From a virus, in the IMG/VR virus record IMGVR_UViG_3300002040_000748, positions 1 through 25,088 of that record: a DNA stretch of 25,088 bases, one strand, 5' to 3'. This document shows positions 12,264 to 18,580 of this stretch, in pieces. The position numbers and the translations under genes were made by a program. Below the pieces are notes generated by a model. It worked only from the letters and a program-made list of their open reading frames with translations. It ran no database searches and was not told the DNA's origin. Each line of letters opens with the position of its first letter. The stretch's first letter is position 1.

Positions 12264-14330
12264 ATGGAAGAGCAGACGATCGAACTGCCGGCGTTCCGCC
12301 GGTCGGCGGAGCTGCGGCCTGCCAGCATCGACCCGGAGACGCGCAGCGTCGAGGTGATCTGGTCGACCGGCGCCCGGGTGCGGCGTGCCGCGCTCTTCGG
12401 CGAGCCGCATGACGAGGAGCTCAGCATGGCGCCCGAGCATGTGCGGCTCGAGCGGCTGAACGCGGGCGCGCCCTTCCTGAAGGTGCACGAGGCGCACGAT
12501 CTCGACGCCGTGATCGGCTCGGTCGTGCCGGGCTCGGCGCGGATCGAGAACGGACAGGGCATCGCCCGCATCCGGCTCTCCGAGCGCGACGCGGTGGGCG
12601 ACATCTGGCGCGACATCGAGGCCGGGCACATCCGCGCGGTCTCCATCGGCTACCAGGTCCACCGCTTCGAGATCTCGAAGCCCGACGGCCAGCGCGAACT
12701 CTGGCGCGCGGTGGACTGGACCCCGTTCGAGATCTCCGCCGTGCCCGTGGGCGCCGACCCCGCCGCCGGCTTTCGCGCCAAGGGCGAACATCACGACTGC
12801 GTCCTCCACCGCCGGGACGCCCCCACCGAGCAAGGAGCATCCCCGATGACGGACACGACCCAGACAGCGGCCGAGCCGGCCGAGCAGAAGAGCGAAACCG
12901 CAGTGCCCGAGGAGACGAGCATGACCGACGACAAGACCGGCGCTGCCGAAACGCAGACCCGCGCCGCCGACACGAAGCCCAAGGCGACCAAGCCCGCGCC
13001 CGACCCGGCGCCCGAGGATCGCGCCCGCAGCGTCGACACCGACGCGCTGGTCAGCGAAGCCCGCGCGCAGGAGCGCGAGCGCGTCTCCACGATCCACGGC
13101 CTCGCCGACAAGCTCCATCTCGAGCGTGGCTTCGCCGACGACCTGATCAAGCGCGGCGTCTCCATCGACGAGGCGCGTCGGCTGATCCTCGACCAGGTCG
13201 CGGCCAAGGCGGACGAGACGCGGACCTTCCCCCATGTCTCGATCCCGCTTGGCGGGCGCGACGCCACGGTCACGCGGCGCGAGGCGATCTCGAACGCGCT
13301 CCTGCACCGCTACAGCCCGACGCTGTTCCCGCTGGAGGACGCCGCCCGCGAGTACCGCGGAATGACGCTGATGGAACTCGCCCGCGAAAGCCTTGAGACC
13401 GCGGGCGCCAGCACCCGCGGCCTTTCGCGCGACGAGGTGGCGACGCGTGCGCTGCACACGACCTCGGACTTCCCCGAGATCCTCGCAGCCGTCACCAACA
13501 AGACGCTGCGCCAGGCCTACGAGGCCTATCCGCGGACCTTCCCGCTCTTCTGCCGGCAGGTGCTGGCGACCGACTTCAAGGCGATGCACCGCGTCCAGCT
13601 GGGCGAGGCGCCGCAGCTTCTGAAGGTCGGCGAGAGCGGCGAGTTCAAGCGCGGCACGCTCGGCGAGAGCAAGGAGAGCTACCGCATCGAGACCTACGGC
13701 CGCGTCGTCGCCATCACCCGGCAGGTGCTGATCAACGACGATCTCGACGCCTTCACCCGGATCCCGGCGATGTACGGCAACTCGATCGCGCAGCTGGAGT
13801 CGGACGTGGTCTGGGACATCGTGACGTCGAACCCGGCGATGGCCGACGGCACGGCGCTCTTCCATTCGACCCACAAGAACCTCGCCGGCTCCGGCGCGGC
13901 GCTCGGGGTCGACAGCGTGGGCCTCGCGCGCGCGGCGATGCGCAAGCAGACCGGGCTCGACAAGAAGACGGTGCTGAACATCCGCCCCGCCTTCCTAATC
14001 GTGCCGGCGGCGCTGGAGCTCAAGGCCGAGCAGCTGGTCGCGCAGAACCTCGTGCCCGCCCAGAGCGGCAACGTGGTGCCCCAGTCTATCCGCACGCTCT
14101 CGCCCATCGCCGAGCCCCGGCTCGATGCCGCGAGCGAGACGGCCTGGTATCTGGCCGCCAGCCCCAACCAGATCGACACGATCGAGTACGCCTATCTCGA
14201 GGGCCAGCAAGGCGCCTACATCGAGACGCGCAACGGCTTCGACGTCGACGGCGTCGAGATCAAGTGCCGCCTCGACTTCGGCGCCAAGGCCATCGACTGG
14301 CGCGGCCTCTACAAGAACCCCGGCGCGTGA
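12264..14330 (+). CDS. Prohead protease-major capsid fusion, gpT-like capsid (688 aa)
   Basis: Residues 1-185 are an HK97/U35-type prohead protease: candidate catalytic His75/His78 in VHEAHDLDAVIGSV and Ser127 in RAVSIGYQV. Residues 195-290 are a low-complexity Ala/Thr/Glu/Lys linker that probably acts as a scaffolding delta domain. Residues about 290-688 match Mu gpT-type capsids, with AMHRVQLGEAPQLLKVGES, QLESDVVWDIVTSNPAMADG and a LFHSTHKNL block. ATG 12264 is chosen because AAAGGAAA (12252-12258) precedes it; a GTG at 12219 lacks such a site. Two in-frame internal ATGs with strong Shine-Dalgarno sequences (12846 and 12921) lie at the domain boundary, so free capsid protein can be made without the protease. 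The frame is intact. Confidence 0.9.
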   Translation: MEEQTIELPAFRRSAELRPASIDPETRSVEVIWSTGARVRRAALFGEPHDEELSMAPEHVRLERLNAGAPFLKVHEAHDLDAVIGSVVPGSARIENGQGIARIRLSERDAVGDIWRDIEAGHIRAVSIGYQVHRFEISKPDGQRELWRAVDWTPFEISAVPVGADPAAGFRAKGEHHDCVLHRRDAPTEQGASPMTDTTQTAAEPAEQKSETAVPEETSMTDDKTGAAETQTRAADTKPKATKPAPDPAPEDRARSVDTDALVSEARAQERERVSTIHGLADKLHLERGFADDLIKRGVSIDEARRLILDQVAAKADETRTFPHVSIPLGGRDATVTRREAISNALLHRYSPTLFPLEDAAREYRGMTLMELARESLETAGASTRGLSRDEVATRALHTTSDFPEILAAVTNKTLRQAYEAYPRTFPLFCRQVLATDFKAMHRVQLGEAPQLLKVGESGEFKRGTLGESKESYRIETYGRVVAITRQVLINDDLDAFTRIPAMYGNSIAQLESDVVWDIVTSNPAMADGTALFHSTHKNLAGSGAALGVDSVGLARAAMRKQTGLDKKTVLNIRPAFLIVPAALELKAEQLVAQNLVPAQSGNVVPQSIRTLSPIAEPRLDAASETAWYLAASPNQIDTIEYAYLEGQQGAYIETRNGFDVDGVEIKCRLDFGAKAIDWRGLYKNPGA
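12832..12923 (+). promoter_or_regulatory. Internal ribosome binding sites for separate capsid translation
   Basis: AAGGAG (12832-12837) stands 8 nt before in-frame ATG 12846, and GAGGAG (12909-12914) stands 6 nt before in-frame ATG 12921. Both ATGs are followed by MTD and lie just after the protease domain. This layout suggests the capsid is produced alone in excess over the fusion, as with lambda C/Nu3. Confidence 0.65.
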
Positions 14331-14364
14331 GCCGGGCCATCCCCTGAACCCTGATCCCTGACAC

Positions 14365-14390
14365 ACGGGCGGTCCCGATGGGCCGCCCGT
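14365..14390 (+). terminator. Strong hairpin between capsid and DUF2190 genes
   Basis: ACGGGCGG (14365-14372) pairs with CCGCCCGT (14383-14390), and the inner CCC/GGG pairs around a GAT loop. It lies 35 bp after the capsid stop. No T-run follows, so partial attenuation or protection of the capsid mRNA 3' end is as likely as termination. Confidence 0.5.
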
Positions 14391-14415
14391 CGTCGTTCCG
14401 CGAAAGGACCCCGCG

Positions 14416-14751
14416 ATGAAGAACTATGTCCAGCCCGGCGCCACCCTCACCCTGACCGCGCCCTACGCCGTGACCTCCGGCGACGGCCTGCTCGTTGGCT
14501 CGATCTTCGGCGTGGCGGCCGCCGATGCCGCCAACGGTGCCACCGTCGAGGCTGCGCTCACCGGCGTCTTCGACCTCACCAAGATCGGCTCGCAGGCCTG
14601 GACCGTCGGCGCAAAGATCTACTGGGACGACACCAACAAGCGCTGCACCACGGTCGCGACCGACAACACCCTCATCGGCGTGGCGGTCGAGGCGGTGGCC
14701 GGCGGCGCGGGCGACACCATCGGCCGTATGCGCCTGAACGGTAACTTCTGA
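14416..14751 (+). CDS. DUF2190 capsid decoration protein (111 aa)
   Basis: The beta-rich sequence fits the DUF2190 family of capsid cement proteins: MKNYVQPGATLTLTAPYAV, then GDGLLVGSIFGVAAADA, then TKIGSQAWTVGAKIYWDD and a C-terminal GDTIGRMRLNGNF. The position right after the major capsid gene is the normal one. AAAGGA precedes ATG 14416. It probably binds the outside of the mature head and stabilises it against DNA pressure. The stop overlaps the next start (TGATG). Confidence 0.9.
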   Translation: MKNYVQPGATLTLTAPYAVTSGDGLLVGSIFGVAAADAANGATVEAALTGVFDLTKIGSQAWTVGAKIYWDDTNKRCTTVATDNTLIGVAVEAVAGGAGDTIGRMRLNGNF

Positions 14752-15062
14752 TGACTGCCTTCGCCGCCGCCCTCGACGCGCTCTTCGCAGACGCGCATCT
14801 GGCGCGCGACGTCGTCTACACCGCCGAGGGCGGCGCGCCCGCACTGGTCCGCGCCATCCTCCGGCGGCCGGACGACGTAACCGGCTTCGGCGAGGCACGC
14901 ATCTGGTCGGAAACCACCCGGCTCGATCTGCGCCTCGCCGAGGTCGCTACCCCGCGTCCCGGCGACCGCATCGAGATCGACGGCGAGGCCTTCCTTATCC
15001 AGGGCGAACCCGTCCGCGACCGCGAACGGCTCGTTTGGACAGTTGATCTGAGGCCCGCGTGA
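14751..15062 (+). CDS. FII-like head-tail joining protein (103 aa)
   Basis: A small beta-rich protein with the pattern of lambda gpFII-type attachment proteins: an N-terminal helix (AAALDALFADAHLARDVVY), RAILRRPDDVTGFGE, LDLRLAEVATPRPGDRIEID and GEAFLIQGEPVRDRERLVW. It should bind the portal/gpW neck and present the tail docking surface. The start overlaps the DUF2190 stop and the end overlaps the next gene's GTG, so it is translationally coupled in the late operon. The FII call rests on pattern and position. Confidence 0.75.
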   Translation: MTAFAAALDALFADAHLARDVVYTAEGGAPALVRAILRRPDDVTGFGEARIWSETTRLDLRLAEVATPRPGDRIEIDGEAFLIQGEPVRDRERLVWTVDLRPA

Positions 15063-15688
15063 AGCTGAAGCTCGACATCACGCCCGATCTCGTCGTCGCC
15101 ATGGCCGCAGAGGTGAAGGCGGGCGAAAAGGCCGTCACCGCCGCCATGCGCGAGGCCGGGACCGGGCTGAAGACCGCCTGGCGCGGCCAGATCACCGGCG
15201 CGGGGCTCGGGCGGCGGCTCGCGAACTCGATCCGCAGCCAGACATACCCGAAGGCCGGCGAGAGCCTGAACGCCGCGGCGCTCGTCTGGTCCAAAGCTCC
15301 TGTCATCGTCGGCGCCCACGACACCGGCCCGCTGATCCGCTCTAAGGACGGGTTCTGGCTCGCGATCCCGACCGAGGCCGCCGGCCGTGGCCTCCGCGGC
15401 GCCAAGCTCACGCCCGGCGAATGGGAGCGCCGCCGCGGCCTGCGTCTGCGCTTCGTCTATCGCCCCCGAGGTCCGAGCCTGCTCGTCGCCGACAGGGCCC
15501 GCATCAACACCCGTGGCCAGGCGGTGGCGTCGCGCGCGAAGACCGGTCGCAACCAGGTCACTGCGCCGATCTTCCTGCTGGTGCCGCAGGTCAAGCTGCC
15601 GAAGCGGCTGGATCTGGACCGCGACGCCGAGCGGGCGCACGACAGCGTGCCGGGGTTGATCGTGGCGAATTGGGTGGAGGGGAGATGA
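15059..15688 (+). CDS. DUF6441 family tail completion protein (209 aa)
   Basis: This matches the prophage family DUF6441 from memory: LDITPDLVVAMAAEVKAGEK, TGLKTAWRGQITGAGLGRRL, VIVGAHDTGPLIRSKDG and FLLVPQVKLPKRLDL. The layout (helical N-terminus, then a basic beta region) and the position between the head-tail joiner and the tail terminator fit a gpZ/HK97-gp10-like neck protein, which is an inference. GTG 15059 overlaps the previous stop and has TGAGG upstream. Its end is only 9 bp from the stop of a convergent minus-strand gene, with no terminator between them. Confidence 0.8.
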   Translation: MKLKLDITPDLVVAMAAEVKAGEKAVTAAMREAGTGLKTAWRGQITGAGLGRRLANSIRSQTYPKAGESLNAAALVWSKAPVIVGAHDTGPLIRSKDGFWLAIPTEAAGRGLRGAKLTPGEWERRRGLRLRFVYRPRGPSLLVADRARINTRGQAVASRAKTGRNQVTAPIFLLVPQVKLPKRLDLDRDAERAHDSVPGLIVANWVEGR

Positions 15689-15697
15689 GGAGACCTT

Positions 15698-16435
15698 CTA
15701 CGCCGATTTTCTGATCGACAGTGTCGTCTTTCCTACCTTTAACATAACGCCGCAAAGCACAAGTGCTGGAAACAACCTGAAGAGAATCCATTCAAGACCT
15801 TCGGGGCTTATGAGATCGGAGGATGCGACGTCTGCATTTGGGCCACGTTCTACAATCTCGCTTAGATCGCGGACCCGATTATTAGCAGATATCGCTTCAC
15901 TTGTTGCGCGTGCGGCAGCATCGACTACCGAAAGGGGAAGTTCACATCCCGGAGGATAGTCGGCCAGCAGTAGCCCGTCTCTTTCACGCTGCGGATCGAC
16001 TTCAATTGAGTCCATGAGGTCGGCTGTCATCTGTTGAGCTACGCAGTCGCCTATCACTTCCGGAGGTATGTTTTCCAAACTCGTTGAAGTTTCCCGACGC
16101 AATTGTGAAGCAGCCTGTGCTTCTTCCCTCGCCTCTGGAAGTTCTGCTGAGGCCTGAGCGAATGTGATTTCTGCATCCTGCTGGAGGATTCGATCTATCT
16201 CAGAGAGATATTGAGCGCCAAGACCAATCACCGCACCAACAATCAAGTAGTATGCGAGGTCAGTAAAACCAAAGAACCTCTCAGCGTCTTTCACGGCGGC
16301 GCTTTGAGCAACCCACTGGCAAATTAGTAATACCGGCAGTGGGACAATGAACACCCACCAAAATGTAGAAGCGAAGTAGGCGGAAATAAGTAGTAGAGCT
16401 GAGATTGCGATGGTTATGTTCCGGCCAGCCTTCAT
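15698..16435 (-). CDS. Four-helix membrane protein, candidate moron (245 aa)
   Basis: Hydrophobic segments lie at about residues 7-22, 25-44, 60-77 and 214-234. Between the third and fourth is a polar domain of about 135 residues with a coiled-coil-like N-terminal part (ASAELPEAREEAQAASQLRR) and two Cys (GDCVAQQ and PPGCELP) that could form a disulfide if the domain is periplasmic. No family is recognised. GGGAGG lies upstream of ATG 16435 on the minus strand. The gene is clearly poorer in GC than its neighbours, runs antisense to them, and splits two adjacent tail genes, all marks of a moron. A role in superinfection exclusion or host fitness is a guess from the membrane location. Confidence 0.75.
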   Translation of the reverse strand: MKAGRNITIAISALLLISAYFASTFWWVFIVPLPVLLICQWVAQSAAVKDAERFFGFTDLAYYLIVGAVIGLGAQYLSEIDRILQQDAEITFAQASAELPEAREEAQAASQLRRETSTSLENIPPEVIGDCVAQQMTADLMDSIEVDPQRERDGLLLADYPPGCELPLSVVDAAARATSEAISANNRVRDLSEIVERGPNADVASSDLISPEGLEWILFRLFPALVLCGVMLKVGKTTLSIRKSA

Positions 16436-16463
16436 ATTCTGCCTCCCACCTAATGTATCGGCC

Positions 16464-16499
16464 TGTGCGATAGTCCGCGATGTCGCACACGCTTGTCAC
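16464..16499 (-). promoter_or_regulatory. Candidate promoter and operator dyad for the membrane moron
   Basis: On the minus strand GTGACA (16499-16494; 5 of 6 to TTGACA) precedes GACTAT (16475-16470) by 18 bp. Overlapping it, TGTGCGA (16464-16470) and TCGCACA (16483-16489) form a perfect 7-bp inverted repeat with 19-bp centre spacing, as expected for a dimeric regulator. The -10 match is weak. Confidence 0.35.
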
Positions 16500-16518
16500 C
16501 CAAAATGATCGTCGGACC

Positions 16519-16938
16519 ATGCCCACCCCTCGCGAAACCATCCTCACCGCGCTGCACACGCGGCTCTCGGCGCTACCCGCCACCGCCCTTCGCGGCGACG
16601 TGCTGCCCGAGCGTGTTCCGGCTGAGGGCCTGCTGATCCTGCGCGACGGCGAACCGGGGGAGCCGGAGGTGACGTTGTCGCCCCTGCGCTACCACTACCA
16701 GCACCGCGCCGAGATCGAGGCGGTCGTACAGGGCGCCGCCCGTGACGCCGCCTTCGACGCGCTGACCGCCAGCATCGGCGCAGCGCTCGCCGCCGACCGC
16801 ACGCTGGGCGGGCTCTGCGACTGGATCGAGGCGGAAGCCGCGCGCCCGGTCGATCTGCCGGTCGAAGGCGCGGCCAGCCTTAAGGCCGCCGTGATCCCGG
16901 TCGTGCTGCACTATTCCACGGCCGATCCGCTGGCCTGA
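16519..16938 (+). CDS. Tail terminator-like protein (139 aa)
   Basis: The sequence begins PTPRETILTALHTRLSALPA and contains LLILRDGEPGEPEVTLSPLRY and an alpha/beta core ending in AAVIPVVLHYSTADPLA. Similar prophage proteins lie just before the tail tube gene and are often mislabelled acyl-CoA transferase in databases; by position it should cap the tail tube at the neck. ATG 16519 has only a weak purine run (CGGA) upstream, perhaps because the moron insertion replaced the original leader. An in-frame ATG at 16480 would add 13 residues that fall in the moron promoter region. Confidence 0.75.
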   Translation: MPTPRETILTALHTRLSALPATALRGDVLPERVPAEGLLILRDGEPGEPEVTLSPLRYHYQHRAEIEAVVQGAARDAAFDALTASIGAALAADRTLGGLCDWIEAEAARPVDLPVEGAASLKAAVIPVVLHYSTADPLA

Positions 16939-16962
16939 CCCCGACAATCCGAGGAGAACACC

Positions 16963-17904
16963 ATGGCACGAGCCCAGGGGGCGCGGGCGCTGATGGCGCT
17001 TGCGTTCGAGACGACCTATGGAACGCCGCCCGCGAGCGGCTTCACGCGCATGCCCTTCGCCAGCACCTCGCTCGGTGCGGAGCAGCCGCTGCTGAACTCG
17101 GAGTTGCTGGGCTACGGCCGCGATCCGCTGGCGCCGATCAAGGACGCGGTGACCGCCGATGGCGATGTCGTCGTGCCGCTCGACGCCGAGGCCTTCGGGT
17201 TCTGGCTGAAGGCGGCGTTCGGCGCGCCGGCGACCACGGGTGTGGAAGCCCCGTACACCCACGAGTTTCAGTCGGGCGCGTGGACACTGCCCAGCATGTC
17301 GATTGAGACCGGCATGCCGGAGGTGCCGCGCTACGCGATGTACGCGGGCTGCGTGCTTGACCAGATCACTTGGCAGATGCAGCGCTCGGGCCTTTTGACA
17401 GCAACCGCGCGGCTGGTGGCGCAGGGCGAGACGGTCGGCACGACGACGAGCGCCGGAACGCCGGCCTCGCTGGAGCTGAAGCGCTTCGGCCACTTCAACG
17501 GGGCGATCACCCGCAACGGCTCGGCCCTCGGCAACGTGGTCTCGGCCGAGATCACCTATGCCAACAACCTCGACCGGATCGAGACGATCCGGAGCGACGG
17601 CCGCATCGACGGGGCGGATCCGTCCATCGCGGCGCTCACGGGTCGGATCGAGGTGCGCTTCGCCGACCAGACGCTGGTGACGCAGGCGATCAACGGCGAG
17701 GCCTGCGAGATGGAATTCGCCTACGTCCTGCCCTCCGGAGAAAGCTTCACCTTCACCGTGCACGCCGTCTACCTGCCGCGCCCGCGCATCGAGATTTCCG
17801 GGCCGCAGGGCGTGCAGGCGACCTTCGACTGGCAGGCCGCCCGCGACAGCGTCGTCGGCCGGATGTGCACCGCAACGCTGATCAACGACATCGAGGTTTA
17901 TTGA
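16963..17904 (+). CDS. Major tail tube protein (313 aa)
   Basis: A beta-rich protein that begins ARAQGARALMALAFETTYGT, with a YGTPP motif near the N-terminus and GDVVVPLDAEAFGFWLKAAFG around residue 65; the C-terminal 90 residues (TGRIEVRFADQTLVTQAING onward) continue the beta pattern. This is the standard form of siphophage tail tube subunits, which stack into hexameric rings around the tape measure. GAGGAG precedes ATG 16963. The stop overlaps the chaperone start, the usual arrangement for tube and G/GT genes. Confidence 0.85.
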   Translation: MARAQGARALMALAFETTYGTPPASGFTRMPFASTSLGAEQPLLNSELLGYGRDPLAPIKDAVTADGDVVVPLDAEAFGFWLKAAFGAPATTGVEAPYTHEFQSGAWTLPSMSIETGMPEVPRYAMYAGCVLDQITWQMQRSGLLTATARLVAQGETVGTTTSAGTPASLELKRFGHFNGAITRNGSALGNVVSAEITYANNLDRIETIRSDGRIDGADPSIAALTGRIEVRFADQTLVTQAINGEACEMEFAYVLPSGESFTFTVHAVYLPRPRIEISGPQGVQATFDWQAARDSVVGRMCTATLINDIEVY

Positions 17905-18341
17905 TGATCACGCTCGATCTGACCGGTGCGCCGCACTGGCACGACCTCGCGCCCGGCGTCCGGGTGCAGCTCCGCCCGCTGACCACCGCGCTGATGGTGG
18001 CGACGCGCAGCGATCCCGCCGTGGAGACCATGCCCGAGGAGGCGTCCGACGAGGAGCGCGCGGTCGCCTTCGCCAAGGCGCTGGCGCGGCGGGCCGTGCT
18101 CGCCTGGGACGGCATCGGCGACGCCGACGGCAACGCCATCGATCCGACCCCCGAGGCCATCGACGCGCTGCTCGACGTCTGGCCGATCTTCGAGGCGTTC
18201 CAGCTGACCTACGTGTCGAAGGGCCTGCTGCTGGAACAGGAAAAAAACGCCTCCGCGCTCTCGCCGACTGGTCCTTCGGCGGGGGCGACCGGTACTGCGA
18301 AGCCTGCGCGCAAGCGTGCCAAGACTGCCCGACGCGCCTGA
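17904..18341 (+). CDS. Tail assembly chaperone, G-like zero-frame product (145 aa)
   Basis: This small protein lies between the tail tube and tape measure genes, where siphophages encode the G/GT tail chaperones that coat the tape measure during assembly. Residues 1-110 are the folded part (LRPLTTALMVATRSDPA, then EAFQLTYVSKGLLLEQEK); the last 30 residues are a basic Ala/Pro/Lys tail. At 18242-18248 the zero frame reads GAA AAA AAC, the canonical A AAA AAC slippery heptamer. A -1 slip leads into a conserved-looking frame up to 18580. The start overlaps the tube gene stop. Confidence 0.85.
   Translation: MITLDLTGAPHWHDLAPGVRVQLRPLTTALMVATRSDPAVETMPEEASDEERAVAFAKALARRAVLAWDGIGDADGNAIDPTPEAIDALLDVWPIFEAFQLTYVSKGLLLEQEKNASALSPTGPSAGATGTAKPARKRAKTARRA
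18242..18248 (+). promoter_or_regulatory. Programmed -1 ribosomal frameshift site A AAA AAC
   Basis: The heptamer is phased exactly as X XXY YYZ relative to the zero frame of the chaperone gene. The -1 frame downstream stays open for 110 codons and has no start codon near its beginning, so slippage is the natural way to express it. Several GC-rich stretches follow and could form the stimulating structure, but I did not fold them. Confidence 0.8.
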
Positions 18342-18580
18342 ACCGGCCGCTCACGTATGAAGGCTGGCAGGTCTGGGATCTCGTCGGCCGCCTCGGCGGC
18401 CAACTGCGCGTCCTGCCCGGCGCCGTGATCGGCTGGGACATGTCGGCGGCGCTGGCGCTCGGTGACGGCCTCGGCGTGCCGCCTCTCGCCATGGCCGAAC
18501 TGCTGCCTGTCATCGAAGCGGTGATGGTCGCCAAACTCAACGAACAGATGGATCACTCCCATGGCGGAAAAACGGGTTAG
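18242..18580 (+). CDS. GT-like frameshift extension of the tail chaperone
   Basis: In the -1 frame the sequence reads LRALADWSFGGGDRYCEACA, then QACQDCPTRLNRPLTYEGW, then QVWDLVGRLGGQLRVLP, and ends at TAG 18578-18580. Joined to the upstream chaperone (17904-18248) it gives a fusion of about 225 residues. Four clustered Cys (CEAC..CQDC) suggest a metal site. Lambda-type GT extensions recruit the tape measure protein. The frame overlaps the tape measure start at 18561. Some pipelines would call the 3' part as a separate hypothetical gene, but no ATG or GTG exists near its beginning. Confidence 0.8.
   Translation, partial: KKRLRALADWSFGGGDRYCEACAQACQDCPTRLNRPLTYEGWQVWDLVGRLGGQLRVLPGAVIGWDMSAALALGDGLGVPPLAMAELLPVIEAVMVAKLNEQMDHSHGGKTG

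Noticed and set aside
12198-13874. 558-codon minus-strand frame opposite the capsid gene
   Set aside because: It is a compositional shadow of the protease-capsid fusion, with low-complexity Arg/Gly/Leu content and no ribosome site of note.
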